DNA of 64,000 bases from Verrucomicrobiota bacterium JB022 (GCA_030673845.1 JAUTCQ010000015.1:62001-126000), one strand, 5' to 3'. Shown: positions 1 through 7,548, counted from the stretch's first letter. The notes: generated from the letters alone by a model not told the origin. Numbers and translations are program-made.

Positions 1-662
1 AGGCCGTCCTCCACATCATGCATCACCTGATAGCGGATGATCTCGCGCAGGAGGATGCAGATCGAGACGCGGGCGGGCACGAAAATCGTCTCTTTGGGCA
101 GCTCTCGGAGGTCCATCGAACCGCGGACGGCATCGGAGACCGCAAGGCCGCTCTCCATCAGGCCCAGCCACGCGACCTTGGAGGTGCGCTTGAGGTGGGT
201 GGTGAGCAGGCTGGCCCAGGTCTTGGGGCTGAAGTAGCGCAACGCCGTCTGCGGGCCAAAGACTTGGGCGCAGAAGTGGGGGCGAAGGGCGCCGGCGCAG
301 TAGATGTTGGAGTAGCTGGAGCCGCCCCGCAGGAGAGGCTCGGCCAGGCCGCGCGCGCGGTCCGCCACGGCGGAGGCACATTCGGCCTGATACATGCGGA
401 ATTCACGACCTTCATCGCGGTCGTAGTAGCTGAAAGCGGGAACGGCGCTCTTGGCCTTGTAAAAGATCTCTGCCTGGACGGCGGGGGTCGAGGAGGGCAG
501 GCCGGAATAATGATCCATCAACTGGTAGCCCTGATTGTGCAGGAGGCGACGCAGAAAAGGCATCCGGCCCTGGCGAAGTGCGCGTTCCAGCTGAGGGCGA
601 GCCAAGGCGTCGATCTGGATCATCAGGACGCCGGGCGGTCTGGAATCGGTGGGCGAGGACAT
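1..662 (-). CDS. Alkaline-phosphatase-superfamily protein (type I phosphodiesterase-like), 3' end cut by window edge
   Basis: This is a partial leftward gene: 220 residues are visible from the ATG at 662 and the frame stays open to base 1. The N-terminus reads MIQIDALARPQLERAL, the usual first strand of the alkaline phosphatase/phosphodiesterase fold with its metal-binding Asp (residue 18). About 40 residues on comes SSTPAVQAEIFY, where the Thr sits at the position of the catalytic nucleophile in nucleotide pyrophosphatase/phosphodiesterases. No signal peptide is seen, so it is probably cytoplasmic. The substrate cannot be told; phosphodiesters, sulfates or phospholipid head groups are all possible. 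It follows the sensor kinase gene after 117 bp and probably belongs to the same transcription unit or has its own promoter in that gap. The family is fairly certain, the specificity is not. Confidence 0.7.
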   Translation of the reverse strand, partial: MSSPTDSRPPGVLMIQIDALARPQLERALRQGRMPFLRRLLHNQGYQLMDHYSGLPSSTPAVQAEIFYKAKSAVPAFSYYDRDEGREFRMYQAECASAVADRARGLAEPLLRGGSSYSNIYCAGALRPHFCAQVFGPQTALRYFSPKTWASLLTTHLKRTSKVAWLGLMESGLAVSDAVRGSMDLRELPKETIFVPARVSICILLREIIRYQVMHDVEDG

Positions 663-695
663 TGTCGTCTCTCTTAGCAAACCCCTTGCCGCTCC

Positions 696-760
696 TGCAA
701 ATTGCTGTAAAACAGCCCTTTGCGACCCACCCTCACGTAGTGCGTCATGCAATTTGCATG
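696..760. promoter_or_regulatory. Two TGCAAATTGC-type dyads upstream of the phosphodiesterase-like gene
   Basis: At 746-760 the sequence CATGCAATTTGCATG is a perfect dyad (7-bp arms, one central base). At 696-705 a second copy of the core reads TGCAAATTGC on the plus strand. They lie about 50 bp apart, roughly five helical turns, in the 117-bp gap upstream of the leftward gene starting at 662. The same 11-mer TGCAATTTGCA recurs upstream of dps (4840-4850). This looks like a regulator binding site; the regulator is unknown. Confidence 0.35.
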
Positions 761-779
761 CGCTTGTGAAGGGCAGTAT

Positions 780-2627
780 CTACTTTTGCGGCGCGGGGGT
801 CGACATGGCGGCCCGGCGTGCACTGCCATTATCTTCCATGCGGCGCGGCAGCGTCATGAAAAACTCGCTGCCTTTGCCCATTTCACTCTCACACCCCACC
901 TCGCCATTGTGGGCCAAGGCAATCTCGCGGGCGATGCTGAGGCCGAGGCCGGCGCCCTTCTTGTCCTGATGCGGGATGCGGAAAAACTTGTTGAAGACGC
1001 GCGAGCGGAACTCCGGCGCAATGCCCGGCCCTTGGTCGATGACGGAGAAGCGAACTTCGTCGGTGCCGGTGGGGCTGGCGCGCAGGACGATGTTGCCGCC
1101 GGGGGGCGAAAACTTGATCGCGTTGGAGATGAAGTTGCTCAACACCAGCTGGAGGCGGAAGGGGTCGCCCTCGATGGCGGGCAGTGTCTGGGGGGCCTCG
1201 ATCTGCAGGTGCAGCTGGGCGTCTTCGACCGCCTGGCGCGATTCCTCGGCCGAGTTTTCCAACAGCTCGCGCGGCTGGAAGGTCTGGCGCTCCAGTCGCG
1301 AAGAGCCCGACTCGATCTTGCTGAGGCTCAACAGGCTCTGAATCGTCTTCAGCTGGCGGTCGAGGTCGTCCTTGGCCGTGGCGACAAGCTCGCGCTGCAC
1401 CTCGTTGAGGTCGCCGAACTGCTCCTCGGAGAGCATGTAGAGCGAGAGGCGGGCACTCGTCAGCGGCGTCTTCAGCTCGTGGCTGACGATGGCGACGAGG
1501 TCGTTCTTCAAGTCGCTCGTCAGGCGCAGCTTGGTCACGTCTTGCAACATGAGCACGACGCCGCTCTTGGTGCGGTCGCCCTCGACGAAGAAGACGGTGG
1601 GGAGAAAGAAACGCTCCTCGTTGTAGACGTGGAGGATCAGGGCATCGTCGAGCTGGTCGGGCGCGTAGAGCTTGCGGCTCTCCTGCACCTGGCGGCGGAG
1701 GATGCCGACATCTTCCGGCGGGCCCTCCTGCCACTCGGGCGCGCGCAGGAGGTCTTGCGCGGCGTCGTTGGTGATGATCAGCTCGCCTTCCTGATCGTAG
1801 AAATAGAAGGCGACGGGAAGGTTTTTGACGATGGTCTCGAGCGTCATGCGCGTCTGGGTAATTTCGGCGTTGAGCAGTCGCCGGTAAGCGCGCAGGCGGT
1901 CGAGCATGCGGTTAAAGGAAAGGGCGAGGCGCCCCACCTCGTCCTGAGCGTGGTAGGAGACGCGGGTCTCGAAGTCCCCCTGGCCGATCAGCTCGGCCTT
2001 TTCGGTAAATTCCTCGATCGGGTGGACGATGCGGTCGCTGATGCGGTAGCTGAGCAGCAGGGCGAGCAGGAGGGCCGCAAAGATGGAGATGATGGTGACC
2101 CAGATGAAGGTCTCCGTGCGCATCTCGAATGCGCTGAAGGTGTCGGCGATCGACCGGCTGTTGAGCTCGATGATGCTGGCGCCGATCTCGGCAATGCGCT
2201 GTGCGGTCTCCTCCCGGCGCAGGGTGTAGCTGTTCGGGATGTTGTCGGCCGGGCTCAAGGCCATCTCCACCAGCTGGATGTGGCGGTTGACGGCTTCCTT
2301 GAGCTCGGCAGTCAATCCTTCGGCGCGCCGGTTGGCGCTGGCCTCCTGCAGGCGGAGCTGCTCCTCTATCGTCGCGCGGTTGCGCTCGATGATCTCGCCG
2401 CCTTCTTCACGGTAGCCGTTGAAGATGAGGTTGACGCCCGCGTTGGTGCGGTTGACGGCGGTGATGAGTTCGCTGACCGCGTTGGTGCTGCGGATATCTT
2501 CGTATTCGAGACGTTCGACCGTCGAGACGAGGTAGTAGGTGAGTAAAATGGCATACACCCCCACTGCCGCCATCAAGATGATCAATGGCAGGTAGGAGAG
2601 GTGAAGCTTGGTCCGCAGCTTGGTCAC
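780..2627 (-). CDS. Membrane sensor histidine kinase, KinB-like (HAMP-PAS-HisKA-HATPase)
   Basis: This 615-residue protein is an inner-membrane two-component sensor. Transmembrane segments are at about 12-34 and 173-195 and enclose a mostly helical periplasmic domain of about 138 residues. HAMP follows (about 196-248), then a PAS-like domain (about 262-370) and the kinase core. The H-box is SHELKTPLTS with His383, the N-box contains NFISNAIKFSP, and the G-boxes are DQGPGIAP and GAGLGLSIA, so it should be catalytically competent. The start codon overlaps the stop of the upstream NtrC-like regulator (ATGA, 2624-2627), which gives translational coupling and a clear cognate pair. The order membrane-HAMP-PAS-kinase next to an NtrC-type regulator is that of KinB/AlgB of Pseudomonas. 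The signal it senses is unknown. Confidence 0.9.
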   Translation of the reverse strand: MTKLRTKLHLSYLPLIILMAAVGVYAILLTYYLVSTVERLEYEDIRSTNAVSELITAVNRTNAGVNLIFNGYREEGGEIIERNRATIEEQLRLQEASANRRAEGLTAELKEAVNRHIQLVEMALSPADNIPNSYTLRREETAQRIAEIGASIIELNSRSIADTFSAFEMRTETFIWVTIISIFAALLLALLLSYRISDRIVHPIEEFTEKAELIGQGDFETRVSYHAQDEVGRLALSFNRMLDRLRAYRRLLNAEITQTRMTLETIVKNLPVAFYFYDQEGELIITNDAAQDLLRAPEWQEGPPEDVGILRRQVQESRKLYAPDQLDDALILHVYNEERFFLPTVFFVEGDRTKSGVVLMLQDVTKLRLTSDLKNDLVAIVSHELKTPLTSARLSLYMLSEEQFGDLNEVQRELVATAKDDLDRQLKTIQSLLSLSKIESGSSRLERQTFQPRELLENSAEESRQAVEDAQLHLQIEAPQTLPAIEGDPFRLQLVLSNFISNAIKFSPPGGNIVLRASPTGTDEVRFSVIDQGPGIAPEFRSRVFNKFFRIPHQDKKGAGLGLSIAREIALAHNGEVGCESEMGKGSEFFMTLPRRMEDNGSARRAAMSTPAPQK

Positions 2628-3964
2628 TTGGACAAAAGGCCCATGCGCTTCCGTTTCCGGTAGAGAGTGGCCGTATCGATACCGAGGATACGGGCCGCTT
2701 CTTCCAGGCTGTCCGCCTTGGCGAGGATGCGACGGATGTGCTCCTGCTCAAGCTCGTCCAAAGTTACTTCGTAACCGGGTCGAATGGCGCTTTCTTCGCG
2801 TTCATGGAAATCTTCGGGCAGGTCGTCGAGCTGGATCTCGTCGGCGGCGGCGAGGATCACGGAGCGCTCGATCACGTTGCGCAGCTCACGCAGGTTGCCC
2901 GGCCATTCGTAGTCGATAAACGCCTTGCGGGTGTCTTCGGCGAAGCGCGTCTGGAGCTTGCCCATGCGGGTGCGGAAAAAGTCGAGGTACTTTTCGGCCA
3001 GCGGCAGGATGTCGCCCGGGCGCTGGTTGAGCGGCGGGAGCTCGATCGAGATGACGTTGAGCCGGTAGTAGAGGTCTTCGCGGAAGGTGCCTTCGCGCAC
3101 GCATTGGGCGAGGTCGCGATTGGTGGCGGCGATGAGGCGGATGTCGGCCGTGCGGGTCTTGGTCTCGCCCACGCGCTCGTATTCGCGGTCTTGCAGGAGG
3201 CGGAGGAGCTTGGGCTGGATCTCCATCGGCATTTCGCCGATTTCGTCGAGGAAGAGGGTGCCGCCGTCGGCCGCCGTCACCTTGCCCCAGGTCTCGCCGG
3301 TCGCGCCGGTGAAGGCGCCCTTGACGTGGCCGAACAACTCGCTCTCTAGCAGCTCTTTACTGAGGCTGGGGCAGTTGATGGTCACAAAAGGCTGCTCCTT
3401 GCGCTGGCTGCGCATGTGGATGTTGCGGGCCAGCACGCTCTTGCCGGTGCCGCTGGGCCCAAGCAACAGGATGGATGCCTCGGAGCTGGCCGCGCGGAAA
3501 GCGATGTCGTACGACTTGCGCATCGTTTCCTCATTCGAAGTGAGGTCGATGGCAGGGTTGTCTTCGGCCAGTTGAGACTCGAGGGCCGAGACTTTGTTCT
3601 GCAGGCGCCGGTTGTTCTCCAGCTTTTGCAGCATCTGGCGGATCTGCTCCGGGATGAAGGGCTTGGAGATGTAATCGTAGGCGCCCCGGCGCATCGCATC
3701 CACGGCGGATTCGATGGTGGAGTAGGCCGTAAATACGATTACGGGCAGGCCCTCGTCTTCCGCCACGATCTGGTCGAGCACGTCGAGGCCGCTCTCGTGG
3801 CCGAGGCGCAGGTCGAGGAAGACTGCGTCGAGTTTGTGCCCGCGGACGGCGCGCATGGCCTGGCGGCCATTCTCGGCCACTTCGGTCTTGTGGCCCATAC
3901 CGTTGAGGGCGAGGGAGGTGGTGCGAAGGATGTTACGCTCGTCGTCAACGATCAAGATATGCAT
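2624..3964 (-). CDS. NtrC-family sigma-54-dependent response regulator, AlgB-like
   Basis: This 446-residue regulator has the full three-domain plan. The receiver has acidic residues VDDE near the N-terminus, phosphoacceptor Asp51 in FLDLRLG and Lys100. The AAA+ domain has Walker A GPSGTGKS at 168-175 and the sigma-54 contact loop GAFTGA at 215-220. A Fis-type helix-turn-helix occupies about 420-446 (AARILGIDTATLYRKRKR). It should bind enhancer-like sites and activate RNA polymerase with sigma-54 after phosphorylation by the kinase encoded next (4-bp overlap). Domain order and lengths match AlgB, but AlgB-like function is only inferred. A perfect 11-bp inverted repeat sits in its leader at 3997-4020. 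Confidence 0.93.
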   Translation of the reverse strand: MHILIVDDERNILRTTSLALNGMGHKTEVAENGRQAMRAVRGHKLDAVFLDLRLGHESGLDVLDQIVAEDEGLPVIVFTAYSTIESAVDAMRRGAYDYISKPFIPEQIRQMLQKLENNRRLQNKVSALESQLAEDNPAIDLTSNEETMRKSYDIAFRAASSEASILLLGPSGTGKSVLARNIHMRSQRKEQPFVTINCPSLSKELLESELFGHVKGAFTGATGETWGKVTAADGGTLFLDEIGEMPMEIQPKLLRLLQDREYERVGETKTRTADIRLIAATNRDLAQCVREGTFREDLYYRLNVISIELPPLNQRPGDILPLAEKYLDFFRTRMGKLQTRFAEDTRKAFIDYEWPGNLRELRNVIERSVILAAADEIQLDDLPEDFHEREESAIRPGYEVTLDELEQEHIRRILAKADSLEEAARILGIDTATLYRKRKRMGLLSK

Positions 3965-3996
3965 AGCGGGAGAGAGAGGAGGTCTGAAAGTAAAGG

Positions 3997-4020
3997 GCGG
4001 CCTGCCCGAGGGCAGGCCGC
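3997..4020. repeat. Perfect 11-bp inverted repeat in the leader of the NtrC-like regulator gene
   Basis: GCGGCCTGCCC (3997-4007) is followed after 2 bases by its exact reverse complement (4010-4020). It lies 33 bp upstream of the regulator start codon, inside the likely 5' leader. There is no T-run on either side, so it is not a typical intrinsic terminator. It may be an autoregulatory operator or an mRNA hairpin. Confidence 0.45.
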
Positions 4021-4135
4021 AGGAGAGAAGAGAGAGTAGGATCTAAGAGACAAAGGTGTATCGGGATGGAATCCGGGACGTGTCTTGAGTCGAAAAAGTC
4101 CACCGGTGAGCGCGACATGCTTCCCAAAGGAAACC

Positions 4136-4160
4136 GGCTCGCCTTGTGAGACGGCGAGCC
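4136..4160 (-). terminator. Hairpin downstream of dps
   Basis: GGCTCGCC (4136-4143) pairs with GGCGAGCC (4153-4160) across a 9-base loop, 31 bp after the dps stop. On the minus strand it is followed by a T-containing but not continuous tract (GGTTTCCTTT), so it is a weak to moderate intrinsic terminator. Confidence 0.5.
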
Positions 4161-4190
4161 GCGAAATGTCGTCCGCGCCGGAGTTGGACC

Positions 4191-4745
4191 TTATGACTCC
4201 TTACGCCCATCTTCCAGAGAGTCGCTGCTGATGTAGTGGTCGAGGTGGTGGGCGCGGTCTTCCATATTGAAGAGCACGCTCTTGAGCAAATGTTCGGTGC
4301 CGTAGTCGCTGAGCTTGAGGGCCTCTTCGATCGTCTCGCGGGTGTAGCGGATGAGGGCCTGCTCGTTGCTCAGCTCCAGCTCCAGGCCGTCGCGGATACG
4401 GAAGTAGCCTTCGGCCTCCACCTGCGTCACGGCCTTTTCCTGCTGGCCGGCGGGGGAGCTGGTGGGGATGCCGCCCAATACCGTCATGCGCTCGGCCACG
4501 GCGTCGAGGTCCTTATGCATCTGCTTGTAGGCCTCCTCCAGATAGAGGTGCAAATCGTGCCATTGGGGGCCTTCGACCAGCCAGTGGTGTTTTTGGGCGA
4601 CGTGAAACTGGACGAAAAGCGAGCTGACGAGCACGTCCAGACGAGCGGCCAACGCGCCGGCAGCCTTTTTGGGCAGCGCGATAGGGTTTTCTTCCACTTT
4701 GTCGGGTGCGTTGAGCAGGATTGGGCTTTGCATGTTGCGCTTCAT
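4191..4745 (-). CDS. dps: Dps-family DNA-binding ferritin-like protein
   Basis: This 184-residue four-helix protein should form a dodecamer that oxidises and stores iron and shields DNA under stress. The first helix carries the Dps signature FHVAQKHHWLVEGPQWHDLHLYL, given here only in part as HHWLVEGPQWHDLH, followed by a Glu-rich stretch with Asp (EEAYKQMHKDLD). These supply the inter-subunit ferroxidase His, Asp and Glu. The N-terminal extension of about 25 residues is longer than in minimal Dps and may bind DNA, but it is not strongly basic. No Shine-Dalgarno is seen before either ATG (4745 or 4733). It is monocistronic with a downstream hairpin. Dyads at 4840-4868 lie about 100 bp upstream and may regulate it. 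Confidence 0.92.
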   Translation of the reverse strand: MKRNMQSPILLNAPDKVEENPIALPKKAAGALAARLDVLVSSLFVQFHVAQKHHWLVEGPQWHDLHLYLEEAYKQMHKDLDAVAERMTVLGGIPTSSPAGQQEKAVTQVEAEGYFRIRDGLELELSNEQALIRYTRETIEEALKLSDYGTEHLLKSVLFNMEDRAHHLDHYISSDSLEDGRKES

Positions 4746-4839
4746 AAAGAAATTTCTGTACCCGTCGAATGCGGTTTGTGTAAGTCGTTGTTTTACAAGG
4801 CAAAGAAAATTGCCTGTTGGATAGACTAAGGCGAATTAG

Positions 4840-4868
4840 TGCAATTTGCAACCACATGTGGGTTGCAA
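4840..4868. promoter_or_regulatory. Dyad symmetry elements upstream of dps
   Basis: TGCAATTTGCA (4840-4850) is a perfect dyad identical to the core at 748-758. It overlaps a longer dyad in which TTGCAACC (4846-4853) and GGTTGCAA (4861-4868) are exact reverse complements around a 7-base spacer. The site is 95-120 bp upstream of the dps start codon and fits a transcription-factor operator. Which factor binds is unknown. Confidence 0.4.
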
Positions 4869-5055
4869 TATGCAAAGCGCAGCGTTTTGCCCGGCCGGTT
4901 GATCGTCGTGCCGAGTGCCATGTAGTCGCCAAATCAATCCTGCAAGATAACCGTACGGCGGTGGGCCAAATTGGAATCGCTTTTTGTAAATTGTTTATTC
5001 TAAACCAATTATCAAAAATTGGCAAAATTGGCCCGCCTCACGCTTATAGGAGGGC

Positions 5056-5310
5056 ATGAAATCTTCCATGGACAAGCCCAAGCGCCTGGAGCGCATCTCT
5101 TTCTGGGGCGCGTGGATTTTTATTGTTCCTTCCATCATATTTGCCTTTTTCGAGCCAGTAGCGGGAATCCCGCTCTATGGCAAAGGCCTCTTGGGGGGTA
5201 TCGTCTTCCTTATGATCTATGCCTCATTCAAGCGCGAGCGTGAGGGACGCCGCGTGAGAGACATGGGCAAGGACGACGCCACACGCCATCACCCACAGCC
5301 CTTTTCGTAA
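5056..5310 (+). CDS. Small membrane protein of unknown function, two transmembrane segments
   Basis: This 84-residue protein has two hydrophobic segments (about 16-36 and 42-58) joined by a short Gly/Pro loop. Its C-terminal tail is highly charged (KREREGRRVRDMGKDD), so both ends are probably cytoplasmic. AGGAGG ends 2 bases before the ATG at 5056 and 14 bases before the in-frame ATG at 5068, so either could be used; I chose the first. A hairpin at 5425-5450 with a following TTT ends the transcript. No family was recognised. It sits between Dps and dodecin in a stress-protein cluster. Confidence 0.7.
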   Translation: MKSSMDKPKRLERISFWGAWIFIVPSIIFAFFEPVAGIPLYGKGLLGGIVFLMIYASFKREREGRRVRDMGKDDATRHHPQPFS

Positions 5311-5424
5311 GAAACTTTTCCCGGGAGGCGCTTAATGCGAGACAGAGGGAAGCGCCCTCGGGAGACCTACAGAGAAATACGAGAAGCAGAGAAACGAGAA
5401 GAGAGTGTCAGCAATATAGATGAA

Positions 5425-5455
5425 GCCCACCCCGGGTAACCGGGGTGGGCTTTCG
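5425..5455 (+). terminator. Intrinsic terminator after the small membrane protein gene
   Basis: GCCCACCCCGG (5425-5435), loop GTAA, then CCGGGGTGGGC (5440-5450) is a perfect 11-bp stem followed by TTTCGTC. It faces rightward and closes the transcript of the gene ending at 5310. Confidence 0.6.
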
Positions 5456-5552
5456 TCATGGCACCGTTGTGATCACTGTCTCCAGTTGGTCCGTATCCTG
5501 GCTGCGGCAGGGTGGGGCCGCAGCGGGCTATCTATGGCAAAAATCGGGCGCC

Positions 5553-5623
5553 AAAAAAGGCGGCCGAATTCAACTTCGCCGCCTTTTTAGAGACAAGTAG
5601 GCCCCGCCCTGCTAGGCGGGGCC
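5553..5623 (-). terminator. Double hairpin terminator after the dodecin operon
   Basis: Two hairpins stand in a row. GGCCCCGCC (5600-5608) pairs with GGCGGGGCC (5615-5623). Then A-rich AAAAAGGCGGC (5554-5564) pairs with GCCGCCTTTTT (5578-5588), which is a bidirectional rho-independent shape. Both lie downstream of the leftward dodecin gene ending at 5681. The rest of 5311-5680 holds no reading frame I can support. Confidence 0.65.
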
Positions 5624-5680
5624 CCTTGATCTAGTCTATGTCGCTGCTGATTGTCCCGGGCTCGGTCCTGCACCGATTAT

Positions 5681-5917
5681 CTACACCCGGGCTTCCTTAT
5701 CCTGCGCTGTGTCACTGAGCAAAAATCCGACTTTGATGACGACCTGCCAGTGGTGAACCTTGCCGTCGCGGACGTTGCCGCGGGTGTCGACCACCTGGAA
5801 CCAGCTGAGGTTGGAGAGCGTCTGGCTGGCGCGTTCGACCGCGCTCTTGACGGCGTCTTCCATCGAGCGGGGCGAGGTGCCCGTCAGCTCGATCGTCTTG
5901 TAAACATGGTTATCCAT
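5681..5917 (-). CDS. Dodecin (flavin-binding small protein)
   Basis: This 78-residue protein matches dodecins along its full length: VYKTIELTGTSPRSMEDAV, then the helix AVERASQTLSNLSWFQVVD, RG, and the last strand WQVVIKVGFLL. Dodecins assemble into hollow dodecamers that bind flavin or coenzyme A for storage and protection. The flavin-stacking Trp is present in LSNLSWF. The ATG at 5917 lies inside the end of the upstream gene (stop TAA at 5910-5912), so the two are translationally coupled. The open frame extends further upstream, but family alignment places the start at MDNHVY. Confidence 0.93.
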   Translation of the reverse strand: MDNHVYKTIELTGTSPRSMEDAVKSAVERASQTLSNLSWFQVVDTRGNVRDGKVHHWQVVIKVGFLLSDTAQDKEARV

Positions 5918-6269
5918 ACAAAAATTCGGGGTGTTCTTCGGGTTGGCCGACGTAGTGGGCAAGCACCGCGATCTGCTGGTGCGCCTCTGCGGCGGTCTTT
6001 TGCCACAGCTTCCACGCATCGTCGAGCGCCTTGCCTTCCAGCACGTTGAGCAGGGTGAGGCTTTGCCCCATGGCCTTGCGCTGGCGGTTGGCATACGCGG
6101 CGAGCGATTCGATCCCGGCCGTGCCGGCGGTCTTCTCGATCATGTCGCGGTAGTGCAACAAGACCGCAGCATGCTCGCACGCAGCCCGGAAGTCCGCCGC
6201 AGCATCGCCTTCCTCCCGCGAGGGGGTCGTAAGGCTAGAGGCGGAAGTAGTGGATCGCTTCAGTGGCAT
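5910..6269 (-). CDS. Small helical protein of unknown function, coupled to dodecin
   Basis: This 119-residue, largely alpha-helical protein was not recognised. Residues 22-105 look like a helical bundle with several His residues (ACEHAAVLLHYRD, AEAHQQIAVLAHY), which might bind metal or haem. There is no signal peptide; the N-terminus is Ser/Thr-rich and probably disordered. AAAGGAGAG lies 5 bases upstream of the ATG at 6269, a good ribosome site. Its last codons overlap the dodecin start by 8 bases, so both are made from one message and may act together. Confidence 0.7.
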   Translation of the reverse strand: MPLKRSTTSASSLTTPSREEGDAAADFRAACEHAAVLLHYRDMIEKTAGTAGIESLAAYANRQRKAMGQSLTLLNVLEGKALDDAWKLWQKTAAEAHQQIAVLAHYVGQPEEHPEFLYG

Positions 6270-6424
6270 TGGTCTCTCCTTTTACCATTTCCGATGCCAA
6301 CAACCTTGTTTCATCGCACGATTTTTACTTTTCCGGTCGCAAGGCCCGGTAAACGGTGATCGTAAGGCCTAGATTACGGGCTGCTTTCCCTGATGAACCG
6401 CCTATTGGCAGCCTTTTGTCACAT

Positions 6425-6452
6425 GCAAAATGCCGTAAAAACGGTATTTTGC
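6425..6452. promoter_or_regulatory. AT-rich inverted repeat between divergent small genes
   Basis: GCAAAATGCCGT (6425-6436) pairs with ACGGTATTTTGC (6441-6452) over an AAAA loop with one G-T pair. It lies in the 308-bp gap between the leftward gene starting at 6269 and the rightward gene starting at 6578. The flanking TTTTGCAAATGCA resembles the TGCAAATTGC dyads at 696-760 and 4840-4850. It could be an operator or an RNA hairpin. No other feature is visible in this gap. Confidence 0.3.
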
Positions 6453-6577
6453 AAATGCAGCGTGCAGCTTGAGCAAGATCCGAAGGCGGAAGGCCGCGCC
6501 CTGAAGTGTGTTTCTGCCTTCACTGGAGCTGTTTGGGCACGGGATTGGCATTGTAATCACCCAACCTGAATACGCCT

Positions 6578-6835
6578 ATGGCCATCGAAACACCCCTGGA
6601 ACACCAAATCGAGGCGCGCAAGGAATCCTTCGCGCGCGAAACCCGCCAGATCCGCGATAAAATGGCGCGCCTTGGCGAAGACGCCCGCGCCGAGCTGCGG
6701 GTCGAGCTGGAGACCGCTGAATCCTTTTGGCAGCGTGCACAACGCTCTTTGCACGAGACGCCCAGCGTTTCGCGCGAATTATGGGAAGACGCCGAGCAGC
6801 GCCTGGCCGACATCAAGCGCCGCATGACGGTGTAA
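6578..6835 (+). CDS. Small charged coiled-coil protein of unknown function
   Basis: This 85-residue protein is very rich in Glu, Arg, Ala and Lys with a heptad-like pattern throughout (for example QIRDKMARLGEDARAELRVELE). It is predicted to be almost wholly helical and coiled-coil, with no signal peptide, membrane segment or Cys. No family was recognised. It is a single gene, ending at the bidirectional hairpin at 6850-6876. Codon use and GC-rich third positions resemble the neighbours, so it is probably real. Confidence 0.6.
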   Translation: MAIETPLEHQIEARKESFARETRQIRDKMARLGEDARAELRVELETAESFWQRAQRSLHETPSVSRELWEDAEQRLADIKRRMTV

Positions 6836-6843
6836 CCGGCGAC

Positions 6844-6876
6844 AAAAAAGACCCGGCGTCTATATAACACCGGGTC
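6844..6876 (-). terminator. Strong intrinsic terminator after the PRC-barrel gene
   Basis: GACCCGG (6850-6856) pairs with CCGGGTC (6870-6876), and on the minus strand the stem is followed by TTTTTT. It lies 33 bp beyond the stop of the leftward gene at 6909 and also sits just after the rightward gene ending at 6835. Confidence 0.75.
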
Positions 6877-6908
6877 GTTCTCAAAGATCAGGAGCAGGTG
6901 GTCTCCGT

Positions 6909-7544
6909 TTACGTCAGCACCACTTCGCGACTGTTCCACTCGATTTCGTGGAGCTGGTCGGCGGAAACCTCCTCGGTCGTGCCTTCCTGCTTGATCTGCA
7001 GGGCCGTGATCTCCCAAGTCGTCTCATCGGCGAGGGCATCTTCCACTTCCCCGGACGGGCCGCTCGAGGGCCGGGTGCGGTAGTGGAGCAGTTCGGCGAA
7101 CGAGCGCAGCGGCGAATCCGCCTCCGCTTCGTCCAACTCGGCCCGCACGGCCTGTTCGCGGTCTTCCATCCCCTGCTCGGTATCGGCGGGCATCGCGGTA
7201 ATGCCTTCACCGCTCATTGCCTGCCAGTACATCGGCCACTGGTAATAGCTGGCCAGCTTCTCCTCTTCGCTGCGGGAGAAAGGCGCGTGAGGGTCCAGCT
7301 GCGGGCTCTGCTCCAACTGCTCGCGGTCCAACTCGGTCCGCAGCAGCTTTTGCGAATTGTCCACCCCGGTGATGGCGTGGGGCGAGATGAGGAGCTTGCG
7401 GTGGGGCAGCCACTCGCCGCCATCGACGACGAGGTAGCGCACATGGCGGGTCTGCTCGTCGATCAGAAAGTCGGCGATCCGCAGACCCTCCTCACCGTTG
7501 CGGCCCACCCGATACTGGAGCAAATGACTCAGTCGGGCGCTCAT
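6909..7544 (-). CDS. PRC-barrel domain protein
   Basis: This 211-residue protein has two PRC-barrel-like halves. The N-terminal one (about 5-70) reads LLQYRVGRNGEEGLRIADFLIDEQTRHVRYLVVDGG. The C-terminal one (about 145-210) begins SFAELLHYRTRPSSG and is more diverged. An acidic linker (about 85-140, rich in Glu and Asp) joins them. PRC-barrel proteins of this layout are widespread stress-associated proteins of unknown biochemical role; the ancestral domain binds RNA or proteins. The next gene downstream in transcription is absent because a strong terminator follows. The PfpI-like gene lies 4 bp upstream, so the two form an operon. Confidence 0.85.
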   Translation of the reverse strand: MSARLSHLLQYRVGRNGEEGLRIADFLIDEQTRHVRYLVVDGGEWLPHRKLLISPHAITGVDNSQKLLRTELDREQLEQSPQLDPHAPFSRSEEEKLASYYQWPMYWQAMSGEGITAMPADTEQGMEDREQAVRAELDEAEADSPLRSFAELLHYRTRPSSGPSGEVEDALADETTWEITALQIKQEGTTEEVSADQLHEIEWNSREVVLT

Positions 7545-7548
7545 GGCT

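Noticed and set aside
747-2546. Long rightward open frame (599 codons) opposite the sensor kinase gene
   Set aside because: It is antisense to a protein with clear kinase motifs, and its composition (Gly/Ala/Val/Glu/His-rich, no motifs) is that of a high-GC shadow frame.
5681-6094. 137-codon version of the dodecin gene
   Set aside because: The N-terminal 59 codons are out-of-family and overlap the upstream gene; dodecin starts at 5917.
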